A stretch of 64,000 bases of DNA from NCBI RefSeq assembly GCF_004193775.1, contig NC_041011.1:41299167-41363166 (forward strand). Direction: 5' to 3'. The notes below the pieces were generated by a model that made no database searches, had not been told where the DNA came from, and saw nothing but the letters and a program-made list of their open reading frames with translations. Shown piece by piece: positions 1 through 12,800 of the stretch. Origin of the DNA: Glycine soja (lineage: Eukaryota; Streptophyta; Magnoliopsida; Fabales; Fabaceae). The translations under genes were made by a program, and so were the position numbers. Every line of letters begins with the position of its first letter. Position 1 is the stretch's first letter.

Positions 1-1035
1 ATTTCAGCGTAAACACATTTGTAACCCAAAGTAACTGAAATTTGTAAAAATATTTGGAAGGTTATACTAAAAAGCTAAAAGCACTCATTACAATGCACTA
101 AAAAATGTATGTTTAGTGGTGGCCATCATAAACCGCCAGAAAATGCTGTTTTAGGGCTACTTCTTTATTTTTGTTTTTTCACTTAACCTTATAAACTCCG
201 TTATGTAGCATTTGAGACTTCGCATGTGCCAAAATTTCAAAGCTTTTGGAGTATTTCTCACACTCTTTACTTAGGACATCATTTGAAAAGAAAAATTGTC
301 TCAACTTTCAAAAGCAAATTAGAAACCCTTGACATATCATTAAAATCGATATTCTTTTTCTTCTCTCTCTCCTATTCTTCTTCTCTTTGCGTCGTCGCCA
401 TCACTGATTTCAGTCACCATTGGCCTTGTTTTCTCAATCTAAATGTATAGAATCCCTCATCTAGTTGATCTATATCAAAGTCCCAATTAAGAAAATTTCC
501 TACAACCGAAGCTTTGATCAAACTCTAGCTATGACCATTAAATCCATCTCTGGCTATCACTGTAAGCTTCTTAGAAATCTACTCTGATTAAAGCTTTCTT
601 CTTATCAACCGCAACAAGACTTCACTAGGTAAACCCAATTTGAACTGTAGCCCGAGCTTTTGCTTGTGCCTGAGAAGCTACTCCTTCACTTGCAGTTCTT
701 CTCCTTCAATTTGATTCTATTTACATTGCATTACCTTTATTTATTTATTTATTTTTTAAATACGTCTAAGGACGCATTTTGTCGTTACGTCTTTGCTATT
801 GAGTTAAATTAAGAAAATGTCTTGTGGCACGTAGAAGAGTTTGAGAAAAGCACTTGGAGCACATCCAATCTTGTGTAAGCATTGCTTTTTATTTGATTAT
901 GGAAGGAATAGGGAGAGCGTTGAAAGGAAGGGATTGACTCATTCCATTCAAAGTCCAGTTAGAGCTTAATTTCCTCTCATTTATTGAATTCTCTTAGTTG
1001 GAATTTGTTTTAAACTCATGGATTTCCCTGTTAAT
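1..1035. other. Intergenic, no gene seen
   Basis: AT-rich DNA with stop codons in all frames and only short chance ORFs. A phrase near 113-140 about GGCCATCATAAACCGCC resembles wording often met in plant DNA transposons, but no inverted repeats or target duplication were found. No recognisable coding sequence. Confidence 0.5.
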
Positions 1036-1345
1036 TTGATAACGACTAAATATGAGTTATTTTATAATAAAAATATATTAAAAATATCTTTGAAAATATT
1101 TATTTAATAGTTATTTTTTTGTCTAAATGATAAGAATTGATACTTTTATTATTTATGACTTGCAGATGTGAAAAGATAAGATTACAAGATTTAAAAGATA
1201 TTGATAACAGCTAAATATGAGCTAATTTGAAAATATCTTTAAAAATATTTATTTAGTAGTTATTTCCGACTTAAAAGATATGAATTGATATTTTTCTTAT
1301 CTATGACTTGTAGATATAAGAAAGATAAGATTTTCAAAAGATATC
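1036..1345 (+). repeat. About 165-bp direct repeat, two copies
   Basis: Copy 1 starts at 1036 (TTGATAACGACTAAATATGA) and copy 2 at 1201 (TTGATAACAGCTAAATATGA). Both run through matching ATCTTTGAAAATATTTATTTA-like blocks and end near a GACTTG(C/T)AGAT phrase. Copy 2 is shorter because of small deletions. The repeat is internal to the LTR-like remnant. Confidence 0.7.
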
Positions 1346-2170
1346 AAAAAGATAGATAAGGAAAATTTTTTGAATCAAGCCAAAGTCTATTTCATCAGCT
1401 ATAAATGTAGAGTCAGGCAGGAGAAAAGACACCAAGTCTCAGAGTACTCTGACTACTACTTAAAGCCTGAGAATTCTTACTCTCTTCTCTCTTTTTATAA
1501 TCTTTCTTCCACCCTCTTCCAGTGTAAGCCCTCAATGGTCATGAGTGGCTAAACTCTTAGTTAGAGCCTGGTAGGCCTAAAAAACCAAAGAGATGTATGA
1601 TGTACTTTATATTTATCAAAGATTATTTTTCAGATTTTTCTATTCTATTATCTTTTATGTCTTTATCTTGCATTATTCATCTTTACATCCTTTTAGGGGT
1701 TAGACACTCAAAAGAGGGTAACTTCTAATAGTACAAAAAGAAAAGGATTTCATAAGAAAGTAATTGCTAGGAATAGAATGATAATTTTATGCCCATGCAT
1801 TCTTGCAAACATCTAGAATGAATAAAATAGGTTTGTCATCGTGAGAAATCAGTAGCAAGTAAATGAACAGATGTGTGTAGAATAGAATCACCTAAATTGA
1901 TAAAGAAAAATCATAAAGACATACATCTTAGGCAAATAAGGCATGCTAGGTCCTAACATTAGCATTCCATTAAATTCTCTCTTTAATTATTCTGTTTTTT
2001 ATTTACTATTATTGTCTTCTATTCTGTCTTCTACTCTTTCTTTTATTTTCTTATAAATTGAAAAGTATCCAAGATAAGTACAATACAAAATCCCTGTGGA
2101 TTCGACACTCGGATTTCCGAGTACTTTATTACTTGTGACAAATTTGGTATACTTGCCAACAAGTTAACAT
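1036..2170 (+). mobile_element. LTR-retrotransposon remnant (Tat/Ogre-like Gypsy)
   Basis: The 3' end (about 2090-2170) reads CCCTGTGGATTCGACACTCG, then ACTTTATTACTTGTG, then a TTGGTATACTTGCCAAC block. This order is characteristic of the LTR end and primer-binding-site area of Tat/Ogre-type Gypsy elements in legumes. The upstream part contains a direct repeat of about 165 bp (copies beginning at 1036 and 1201). No gag, protease, reverse transcriptase or integrase coding sequence is present, so this is a solo-LTR-like or truncated remnant. The 5' border is uncertain and no target-site duplication was identified. The call is from pattern recognition; a repeat-library search would confirm the family. 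Confidence 0.5.
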
Positions 2171-2192
2171 AATTCGTAGTCTTCCCTCACTT

Positions 2193-2475
2193 CATTTTGG
2201 TATTAAGCATTCAGATTTGACACTAAGGGTGGTTTTGTGTTCCTGTTATCTCCCACACCAGAATTGTCGACCTGGTATTGAATCACAAGACTCAAATTCT
2301 CTATATTGCAGATATTATCTTTGTTATCATGTACTTGGAGATTGTTCCTGGTTGTTTGGTTCTTGAATCTGGAGCTAGAAGTGGATCTTTGACTACTTCA
2401 CTTGCAAGGGCATTTTCTCTTTCAGGCCATGTTTATACGTTTGATTTCCATGAACAAAGGGCTTCATCAGCTAGG
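2193..2475 (+). pseudogene. Fragment of TRM61 (tRNA adenine-58-N1 methyltransferase catalytic subunit)
   Basis: Conceptual translation gives GGFVFLLSPTPEL (from about 2229), then after a frame change NHKTQILYIADIIFVIMYLE and IVPGCLVLESGARSGSLTTS, then HVYTFDFHEQRASSAR. These match the N-terminal and SAM-binding region of TRM61/GCD14, which with TRM6 makes m1A58 in tRNA. A missing base around 2268-2272 shifts the frame at the expected ELWTLVL, and a W codon appears as TCG. The expected GTGSGS SAM motif reads GARSGS. A splice donor (AG|GTAATAA) follows at 2475, so this is a genomic fragment and not a processed copy. No further exons were found, and upstream it abuts the retroelement remnant. 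It is non-functional as it stands. Confidence 0.75.
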
Positions 2476-4500
2476 TAATAAATAAGAAAGAAATAGTGTG
2501 ATTTTTCCTATAAAAATTGACATTGTAATTGACATAATAGGATGTTTACTTTTATGGATTTAATTTCCATTATAGTAGTTTTTGTTTTTTACTACTTGAT
2601 ATAACAATACTCTGCTATGTTCTTAGATCATGTAAGGATTCCTCTCCAATCTCCATATGATTTAACTTTCTAGGATGTCTGGGGAAAAATGGATCTAGAA
2701 ATCAGTTTATAATTTTGCCCTGTACAATTAACGTATGCTGACCTCCAAAATTGACAATTACATGATACTGTAAACTCTAAAGGCTTAGACTCTCCTTCTC
2801 TGCTTCCAAAATTTGGTGCGTGATAGTCCTTCTTCCAAAATTTGGTGTGTGATAGTCCTTGTTGGTTTCTACTTGTAGGTGTATGCAGATAATACTTTAA
2901 GGTCATTCTCTCAAAAACTGCTATTTGTTGTGTGTGTGTGTTATGCTCCTCCACGCAAATAAAGCAGACCAACATATGTCTGCAAAGGATCGCAAGTGAT
3001 TTGTCAAAAGCAAGCCAGCAAAATGAGCTTTGTATGTAATGGACCGGAAGTGGGCTTCAAAAACATTATTGTTCCATTGAAACTTTGGGCTGAACGAAAC
3101 CAATACACTTTCATCCGCTGGTGAGTGCTTTTGAGTAGCATTTTTTCTAAAATAGATACAATTTTGAAAAGCAAATTTTTCCTCTGCTTCACCAAGTGGT
3201 GACACCTGTATTTTTTTGCTAATTAATGCAATTTATGGGTTCTCAAATGTTATTATTATGGATTACTTTATTTTTTATTCTTTATTCTCTTATTCTTTGT
3301 GGGCCGCATTGAGCTGCCACTGAACCCAATTATTAAGCATGATGCCCTTTTGTGGCCCATGCATGACTAAGAGGGTTAAGTAGACTCTAAAGGCTAGAAT
3401 AGCTATTTGCTCCAGGAGGGGTTAAGTTTCTTAAAAAAAGTAATTTTCTTGATTCTTAAACTAGAAGTCTTTTAATGAAGGTTAGCAATACTTACTTCTA
3501 AATAACAATTTCTTTCTTCAACAAAAAAAAAATACTAGTTTAAAAAAAACGAACTCATACTTTGTCTTTATATGTCACTGTAAACCAGCTGTGTCTTGTA
3601 AAATAAAATAAAACGTTTATGAGCTACAAGTTTAGAAGAAGGCCAAAAGGAGGCCTGCTTTAGATACCTTAATACAGTCGAGTATTTTCAGATATGGCAA
3701 ACAAAATCCAAGCTCTTGTATTTGGTTAAGTGACCCCCTACACATATCTGAACAAGACATCATTGCCTTGGGTTTGTGTCAAATCTTTTATTCATTTTAA
3801 AGACAAAAAGAGCCCATGTAATTTGCTGCTAACTCTAATTTATTTTTGTCTCTGTCTGAACCATTTGTCCAATGTCAATCCATTGAGAATTGCTTCATGC
3901 TTTAGAAGGTAGTAAATATAAAGTACAAAAAGTGGAACCAGTCAATCGCAGATAGGATTAATGCAGAAACATTGTCCAAGCCCCATGTGCGTGCGTGATT
4001 GCGAAATTTAATTAAGGGACAAAATACACGGGCATTGACAGGCAAATCTTGTGTGCATGCAATAATATGTAGTATTGAATTGAGCTTTATAAATCATATC
4101 TTTTTTATTACAGGCCGGAAATTCAAAGTAAATAAACTTCTTATGGTGACCGTCATCAATCAGTTTCTTCCACATAATTTTCAACGAAGATCTTTGATTC
4201 AGAATGGTTTCACAAGTATTTAATCAACAAATAGAGCATTTTCCTAATAGATTAATGCTTTATAAATTATAATTACACATATGCATGTTAACAATTTTCC
4301 TTTCAGCTAAGATGATAACTAATTACGGATGCATTCAACAAATCATTTTTAATTAGTTTATATTTTATTATCATGCATGCAATTAAGATGTCAGGCATGA
4401 ATTGTGTTAAAGACTATGCAATGCGTATTGTAAATTTGCAATGTAATTCCAATGCTATACGAGGAAACAAAATTAGTTTGCATAAGCTTTGATTTTTACT
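2476..4500. other. Intergenic
   Basis: This region follows the TRM61 fragment and precedes the PR-4 promoter. Both strands hold only short ORFs without recognisable domains. No RNA gene was seen. Confidence 0.5.
2803..2860 (+). repeat. 29-bp tandem duplication
   Basis: CTTCCAAAATTTGGTG followed by (C/T)GTGATAGTCCTT occurs at 2803 and again at 2832 with one clear difference. Two copies, no coding context. Confidence 0.8.
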
Positions 4501-4534
4501 ATCATCATTCATGGGTGCCGGCCCCAATGAAGCC

Positions 4535-4541
4535 TATAAAT
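4535..4541 (+). promoter_or_regulatory. TATA box of the PR-4/barwin gene
   Basis: CTATAAAT lies about 75 bp before the ATG at 4611, a normal plant distance for a short leader. The context AGCCTATAAATGCAAGC is a good TATA match. Confidence 0.6.
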
Positions 4542-4610
4542 GCAAGCACACATCTAAACCAACAGCAAGGCAAAGTGTCAAAGTAATCAAGCTTAACAAA
4601 AATACTAACA

Positions 4611-6532
4611 ATGATGGCAAAGTTTATCCTATTCGTGTTGTCATTAGTGTCTCTATAATAATGATTAGTTATGAGTATATTTTATAGTTAAATTATATAG
4701 ATTTTTTTAATTTTTTTAATTATTTTTTTAGTAAATAATTGTTAAATTAACATTATTTTTAAGTTTTTTATGTGAAATATTAAAAGTGGTGAATTTATGA
4801 TATTTAATGAGTAAAATAAAGTAAAAAAAAAGGATAATTATGGAAAACATGATAATTAAGGAAAACAAGCTAATTAAGAAATATAGAATAATTAAAAAAA
4901 TAGGCTAATTCAGGAAAGTAAAGGTGGACTTAACGCGAGAAGTACGCTTAGCACTAAGCTAATCTGCAACTGTAAAAGAAGAGGAAAAAAGGAAAAAACA
5001 CATCGAAATTTCAAGAGAATACAATTCCTTATAGAAAGCAAAGGTTAGAAAAAGGTTCCTTCCCTCTTCCTTTACTAAATATTTCTATTTTGTAATTGTA
5101 AAGCCTCTACGACAATGAGAGACTAAACCCCCTTTGTTGGGAACTTGACAGTCAACTACTCTTAATGTAATTTCTCTTCCTATCTATTTATGAATCTATT
5201 TATGAATGTTACATTTGCATTATTTTTTCTTGTGCTTAATATTATTATTTGTGGTTTGATCACCCATTTGAAGGGTAAATTTTAGGGATAGCGTTAGTGT
5301 ATGTTATTTTTCAATAGAATTGGGAAATTGTATATAAATAAAGTCTAGGGATAAGTTAAATTTTTTTAGCCTGTTATACATCTTTATTATTAATGCAATT
5401 TATTATTTTAGCTCTACAAAAGGATTTGAGAGAGGAAAAATAAATAAATTAGGTTCTTTCATACGGGGACCAAAGTTAGAGTATATTAGTAGATGCATGT
5501 TTAAATTAAAATAATTATAAATAGAGAAAAATTATTAATATTACATCGAGAAGTAGTTCTGGTAGGCTAAGCTCCCAACATTCTCATCTTTTAAATTTAA
5601 CTTCTATAATAATTGACTTTTTTTCCTTTATATTTTTTAATTAATTAATTTAAATTCTTATTTAATTTCTCCTTTTGTTTGATTTAATTTTTTATCAATT
5701 TAAATTATTATTTTTTCATAATCTTTTCAAATTAATTTTCTTTAATCTCTTTTATTAATAAAATATTTATCTACCTAAATACAAATAAAATCTCAATATT
5801 CTATTTAACTTTATTATTTTGGACAAATTGATGCACTTACCGATTCATCGCCAGTGTAATTGCTTTGGCCACTGCGCAAAGTAGCATTGTGCAGTCTACT
5901 TATCATTTGTACCAACCTGAGCAGCATAATTGGGACTTGCTTGCTGTGAGTGCATATTGTGCCACTTGGGATGCAGACCAACCCTTCTCATGGCGAAGCA
6001 AATATGGTTGGACAGCATTTTGTGGACCTGTTGGGCCTCAAGGCCCACCTTCTTGTGGCAAGTGCTTGATGGTACGTATATATATATTGCCCCACTCCAT
6101 GCATATCTTACTAAACAAACTAGGCAATCTCCTCTTCTCCCCAATAGTGTACATGTGTATCAGGATTTAATTCAATTGATTGAATCAAGTGTGTGAGTGT
6201 TGTAAATCCCATAATATCATATTTAATTTTTATTCCTAACTTCAATTTACTTAAAAATGTCATAAGTAATTATTATTTTCTTCTTTTTTATTTATTTACC
6301 TTTTGCTTTTGAATAATCAAGAAAGCATAATAATTTATATATTGTTGATGGGGGGTTGTAGGTGACAAACACTCGAACAGGAGATCAACAAATAGCTAGA
6401 ATTGTAGATCAATGCACAAATGGAGGTTTTAACTTGGACGTTAGTGTGTTCCAAAGACTTGACTCTGACGGAAATGGAAATGCTCAAGGCCATCTTATTG
6501 TTCACTATGAGTTTGTGGACTGTGCTGACTAA
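4611..6532 (+). CDS. PR4: PR-4 / barwin-domain protein, signal-peptide region split by an insertion
   Basis: Barwin proteins are secreted, pathogen- or wound-induced, cysteine-rich proteins that bind chitin oligomers and often have RNase or antifungal activity. The mature domain is complete. The exon from about 5853 to 6071 encodes [15 protein letters not shown] through [12 protein letters not shown] and CGKCLM. The exon at 6362-6532 encodes [10 protein letters not shown] through [13 protein letters not shown] to VDCAD and stop. All six barwin cysteines are present, and the intron after GKCLM has GTACGT and TAG borders at the usual family position. The ATG at 4611 with [15 protein letters not shown] is a good signal-peptide start, but it runs into TAA codons. 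The rest of the signal peptide (SVIALATAQ) reappears only at about 5853, after 1.2 kb of retroelement-like DNA. The gene may be disrupted. Alternatively, splicing from the GT at 4637 to the AG ending at 5856 would restore the frame as a short leader ([17 protein letters not shown]). Confidence 0.7.
4660..5852 (+). mobile_element. Probable LTR-type insertion inside the PR-4 gene
   Basis: The two halves of the PR-4 signal peptide are separated by AT-rich DNA. It contains a phrase near 5105-5165 (GAGAGACTAAACCCCCTTTG, then GTTGGGAACTTGACAG) and ends with GACAAATTGATGCACTTACC. Both resemble the LTR and primer-binding-site regions of Tat/Ogre-like elements, as in the remnant at 1036-2170. The word AGTGT occurs on both sides (about 4645 and 5855) and could be a 5-bp target duplication. 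Joining at that word does not restore the reading frame exactly, so the borders are uncertain. No internal coding domains were seen. Confidence 0.45.
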
Positions 6533-6863
6533 ACATGTCGTTGTTAATTGAGCTCATATTGCAACGACTAGCTAGCAAGTCCAGGAAAATTGATTCCCGT
6601 GGATTGTTTATTTTTACTTGATTTAGCAAAAGTATGAGCATAATAAAGTTATTTTAGGTAGTTACCAAACCAATTGCATGAAATTGTAAGTAAGAATGTT
6701 GTCGTTTGTTGTTTTATTTCATTTCATGCATTTTTCATAATAAAAGTCTAAAGTGGATTTCTCTAAAGCGTTTCCTTTTATTTCTCTTTTCGAGCTTGAA
6801 ATCAAAGTTGCAATATATCGGGTGCATATATAAAGTGTATATTTTGGTTATAATAAATAAATA

Positions 6864-6904
<41 letters not shown>

Positions 6905-9250
6905 TTTAAATTTATAATGAATAATTAAAATTTTGATATAATCCTTTTAACTATTAACAATTTTTTTAAAAGAAAAAGAGGTGGTTATAAGAACATCAAG
7001 CATATATGAATATGAATACCGTACATGCATAAGTCTTACATCACCCATCCAACACAGACAAAATTGTGTTGAGGCGGTGAGGCCATGAAGGTGGGCTCAT
7101 AATATTTGTCATTTGGACTTGCTGGAGCTGGGCTTGTAATTTCATTGGATGAACTCGACTATTTCTTTTGTCTTAATATAGACATGTCAATGATGCATGA
7201 TAACTCTGATCTATGTTGTAGCCGTATGTATGATTGTGATCTGATCATTCAAGATGCTTTCTTTGTTCTGTTGTAATCAGTTGCCACAAACGATTTTTAG
7301 TAAAGAATATATATAACATCATATTAGAAACAGACAAGCGAGGAATTTGGCCTTTTTCCTGTTTGTTTCTCTTTTTTATTTGTCCCCCCCTCAGCCATTC
7401 TGCTCTCCAAAACAACTTAATGATAAGGTCACGTTCTGCACAAAGTTTAATTGGATAAAACAAGACTAAATTGATAAGTTTATGAGTGAAATAGCAAGGG
7501 ATGTTGTTTCACATATGCTTATTTCCAAGTTGTTAGCTGGCAAGGAGTAAAGGTCCATTTTGCATATATGGTCATAATTATACGTATAGATAGATATATT
7601 GCATGTGATTAGTTACCTTAGCTTCACCATGAATGGTGACAGCATTAATTGATTGCAGAAATACTTAACGACCACATCTTGCATATTGTGTATGTATCTT
7701 TTAATACCAAACAATCTTCTTACAATTACTCAGTGGGGTTCAGAACCAAAGAACACACAGATGCAAGGAAAGGTTAAACAATAATTCATCTGATACATTT
7801 TAATAACTAAAGTAAAAGAAGATGGTTTCAAATAAAACAAAATTGCCCTTCATAGGGCATATAATAAAGCCAGAAGTAAACCAAATGCGTCAAGTAACCA
7901 CCCTGACTTGAAATGTATAATGAGACAAGTCTAATAGTAATTGATATTATTAAAATACAAAATTAATCAATTCTAATTTCTATTATTAAATTATTTGACA
8001 TTATCATTTTGATTAAGTATACCAAATTTTACTTAATTTATACATTTTATTATATATTATTTAGTAACAGACAGATATTTATATCTCAAATAACATACTA
8101 TTCATTAAAATAAAAGTGTAACGAAGCACAATTAATTAGTTTTTTATTAACATAAAGTTTTATAAATTTTATCTATTTTATAAAAAAATTAAATTTAATA
8201 ATTAAATTGGTTAATTTTGTATTATAAAAAATCTTGTAAGGTAATGCAAGTGCAAAAATTTAACATTTGGCGTCAATTAATTTTGTTCCATATATAATTA
8301 TATAAATCTAATGCAATAAAGGGTGATTTTTTTTCCTCTCATGAAAGAACTTAGCCTAATAAGCAGTAGCATTACCGGTTTTGTAATATATTTCTGCCAT
8401 ATCTACGTTTTGTTTTTATTTTATTTTTTATGAAGTACTGATTAATACGATAATAAATAAATAAATGTTTTTTTTATAGAGGAGTATAAATGAATTTTTA
8501 TTGTACTTTGGATTCCTTAAATTTTGATTGTATATGATTTTGATCTCCTAAATCTTTCCAGTTAAGTTTATCTAAGCTCCCCTGCTTTTAAAATTGGACA
8601 ATTTAGTCTTACCAATATATTTTCTCCTTAAAATTCACAAATTATTTTTTTTACTGAAAATTTGCACAAAATGACTGGATTAAATTATTTTAAATATTAA
8701 TATACTTAAAACTTACCAACTAAAATATGAAATTTCACAAAAAAAAAATCTTCAAATTATATTCTCACATCTTATAAAATCCTTCAGGTTTTATCAAATT
8801 TCATAAGTTTTAAAATTAATTCATATTCCAAATTTACCACAAACCCTCAAAATAGAGATATTTAATATGTTAAAAATGTTCTGAAAGATGAAAATCAAAA
8901 TAATTGAAATTAAAGAAACTAAAAATATAATTAAGTAAATGAATAAATAAATAAATCCGTTAGCTTAGTTGAGTACCTTATTAGTGGGGTAAGAGAAAAG
9001 CTAATTAGCGTCTACTAACTACGACCACATATATAAATAACTATTCTACGTGATGCATAGATAGGATCTAGCCTTCATATGTCAACTGCTCTGTTAGAGA
9101 TTCTTAGACCATTTCTATCAATATTTTGAACCCAAATTTGCATGTTCTTGATCCACCTATCTAACACTCCTGTTTGTATCCATCAAGTAATATGTTACAC
9201 CGTATTAGCCCCAAACATCCCAACGACAACTCATTTACTTGCATCCAGTT
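6533..9250. other. Intergenic, AT-rich
   Basis: PR-4 3' UTR followed by gene-free DNA. A (TA)n run lies at about 6868-6900. Around 8500-8900, phrases such as CAATTTAGTCTTACC and GATCTCCTAAATC look like the diverged TE wording also seen at 60470-60780. No domain-bearing ORF. Confidence 0.5.
6868..6900. repeat. (TA)n microsatellite
   Basis: An uninterrupted run of alternating T and A of about 30 bp, downstream of the PR-4 gene. Confidence 0.85.
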
Positions 9251-9886
9251 TTACAAGAACTATCCATAAGTAAAAAAAGTAAAAACTGATAATGAATCAA
9301 AATAATGCTAATAGTCTAATACTAATAATGAATAGTATTTCATATTTATTTATTTTTACGCAATTTATTATCACAAGAAAAGTCAATGTCAGAACTTGGG
9401 AAAACAAAAAGATTTCTATGTTTTTCAGACATGTAGGTCACAGAATTTTTTGCTATCTTGGGGTGAACTTTGTAACTACAAAGTAAATAAATAGAAGAGA
9501 AGAGAGACAAGAAGAGAGTTGAAAATATGAGAGAAGTGTTGGGTTTGTTAGTAGTGTATGTATGGCGTGTGTATTGCTTCGCTTCTCTTTCTCTAAGTCT
9601 TTGTTCACGCTCTCTTCTTTTCTTTGTCTTGGTCTAACATCCAACAACACCCAAACCCAACAACAACATTGAAGGGTGTCGGCTTCATTTTAAGTAATTT
9701 TTGTGGCAACAATCAAACCCCATCTGACGATTTCGCCCCCCAAACCCAGTGAGTTGAATTCCCTCCCCAGATCCACATCGGTACGTAGAATCCTGCTGTG
9801 GTGAGGTGCGGTGTATTCATTGGACAAGATTGGAATGCAAAGGTTGATTGATTAATACTAACAAATAATCATCTTAGCCACAAGAG
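9251..9886 (+). promoter_or_regulatory. Promoter and 5' UTR region of the DRIP-like gene
   Basis: The interval before the ATG at 9887 changes from AT-rich to purine-rich (AGAAGAGAAGAGAGACAAG near 9492) and then to CT- and C-rich leader-like sequence (9580-9780). This is usual for plant 5' UTRs. No clear TATA box was picked. The transcription start is not determined. Confidence 0.4.
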
Positions 9887-12800
9887 ATGGTGTCAAGTCA
9901 GCTGGTGAAAGTGAAAAGAGATACGCTACGACCATGCATGACATGCCCTCTCTGCCATAACTTCTTCAAAGATGCCACCACCATCTCTACGTGCCTTCAC
10001 ACCTGTTCGTCTCTCTCTCACTCGATTTCGATGCTGCTTCTGATTTTTTTTTTTATTCTCTCTCTTTTGGATTTTGACGTTGCTCTTGTTTATCCACCCC
10101 CGCTAATTGCAACGCATTGTTCTTTGTTTGACCCCCCATCTGCGTTCTTGCTTCTCGTTGTTCTTGTTCTTTAATTTATATTCAATTGCCTGGATTTTCT
10201 TGATTTGGGTTTTCAATGCGGTTCCTTAATAGTTTGTTATTGGTGATTTCAATGATCTGGTTTCCTATCATTGCTACTGCGTGAAGAGAAGGTCAAACAA
10301 TTCTTTTGTTACTGTGGTAGAGCAATACGATTGACATGATAGCTGAGCTTACATGTTTTACTTTTCTGTGGGGTTTCTGTGATTTGACGCGTAAGGAATG
10401 GAATCATCTTAATTGTGTCTTGAGGTGGTGTACTGTTATGAAGTTTCTTGAGGATGCAGTGGACTTTCAAACATGTTTGTTGTCTGATTCGAGCAGTGCG
10501 TGATATTTGTGACATTCCTGAATCACACACTTGCACCTTCTTGCTTGCTCATGTTTTGAGTTCATTTGTTGACACTTTCAAGGATCTTCTGTGCAATGCA
10601 CTGAACTATGAACCCTACACCAGTTTGCAGGAAATGCATATATGAGAAACTCTCGGATGAGGAGATGGATTGCTGTCCTGTGTGCAATATTGACTTAGGC
10701 TGCCTTCCGGTGGAGAAACTCAGGTCGGTTGCCAACTTAATATTGCAATTTGTGCGATTTATAACTTCTTTGAACTGGACTGAACAAACATGCAGCTGCA
10801 ATTTCTGGTTGGAGATAAATTAATATTTGTTACTTTGTTTATTCTGTTCTGTCTTCTCCTTCCTTCTCATTAGTATTTGTTGTTTGCTTGTATGAGAGGA
10901 CATGCTGGTAAATGTTTACCAATGCTCATGATCAATCTCTACCTTTTTCTTTCTTGTTATAAAACATATTTATCTAGTATGAGCAAATGAAAGTTGAGGC
11001 CATCAGTGTTAAATGGCGTGGCGGTTTTTTTGCCAACCGCCATAGGCAATTTGTGAAGGGAGGCCCACTATTGTGGCACTAGAGGCCGCAATTGTATGTT
11101 TATATGGCAGAATTTTTGCCTTCCACTGTGTTATGACATCTGCCATTGATAACATTGCCTTAAATATCTTTCCCAATGTATCGCTGAAGTACTTCGCCAA
11201 ACTCATTCTATTTCTTTCAGTAAGATTTCTACTTTTGTTTTCCCTACTTTCAGAAATTTTAATCACAAAGTATTATTTGTTGCATCCGTCTTAATTTGTT
11301 TCACAGATAATTGTTTAACTGTTGACCTTTCAGAATGCAGACACAAAATTTTGTTTAGTAAAAATAGTATCTATTATATTTTAGAGGGCATCTTCCTAAG
11401 CCTAAAAGACTGCCAATAGCTTAGCATTTTCAATTAGATTGTGTCTTAAATGTGAATTTCATCTACAGCTTGTGATTTTTGGTGAACACTAATATTTTTA
11501 TATAATGGATCTTCATTATGAAAACCCCAATCAGAGTGATGTCGTCCCCATATTCAAGCATGTGAGATTTGAATGAGTTATTCTTAGAGGTTGCATGCAT
11601 AAATTGTTTTGTAGATTTTTAAAAACCAGCAGTGTCATAAATCTGTAGGAAGATCTTTGCAAAACAATCAACGGTTCCTATTAATTATATGCAGGCCAGA
11701 CCATAATTTGCATGACATAAGGGCAAAAATATTCCCTTTTAAAAGAAAAAAGATCAAGGCCCAAGAAGTTTTGTCTTCAATATCATTGCCTGCAAAAAGG
11801 AAGGAAAGATCACTTTCATCATTGGTAGTCAGTGCTCCCAAAGTTTCAATGCAACCTGGCTTTACAGGAAAGAGAACAAAAAACAGTACAAGAAAGGCTG
11901 CCGCTTTACGTGGATGCAGTTTCCTTCTTGACGAATCCATAAAGAAGGAACAAGCAAATGGTGACGATAATATGGTATGCTCAATTTTACCTGATTCATC
12001 AAATATGACTTCTGAAAATGAAAGTCAGGTGTGGGCTATGGGGACAACAGGACTTGGTGTTACTTTTCTATTTGTGTTTTGACTTTTGCCGGTTTCTATG
12101 TGACATTAATTAAGCCTCTGTTTCATATAATGGTCATGTATAAGTGGATAATGGTTATGTATAATCATTGGTTCACTATATTGTAGGATTCTTCCATGCC
12201 TGAACCTTCTAAGAAGCATAAGCCCCATGAAGATACAGAGAACAATGTGGAACATACAGAAGGGAAGGTTGATCTCTGGACACCACTGAACTGTCTTGTT
12301 GAAGCTGCCAACAGAACAAAGTCCTCCAGGTCAAATTCACAAGCAACTCCTCTTGCCAAATTAGAGTCCCCAACTACTCCTCATGGTGGACAAGATACAT
12401 CTGAAACTACAACCAAAACAGACCTACCTGCTTCTGCCAAGAGTGAATTAAACATTCCAAAATCCAAAAATAAGGATACTGGACATAAAACAATATTTGG
12501 AGATGACAAGGATGCAAACAGCTTGCCTTCAGGACCAGGGAAGCGAAGAAGGTTGCGTCCTGCTGGTCAGAAAAGAGTTGCTGCATCTGAGATGTCTGCC
12601 TCTTCCCCAGCCCCACTAGATACAACAGGGGGCAAGTGCAACAGGAAAAACAGTCCTATTTGGTTTTCATTAGTTGCTTCAGAGGACCAGTAAGTTTTTT
12701 ATATATACAACAACTGTACTAATTATAAAATGTTGAGCTTCTGCAGTTATTAAAGAAATTGATGTTATTATTCAGGAAAGGAGATGTTCCCTTGCCACAG

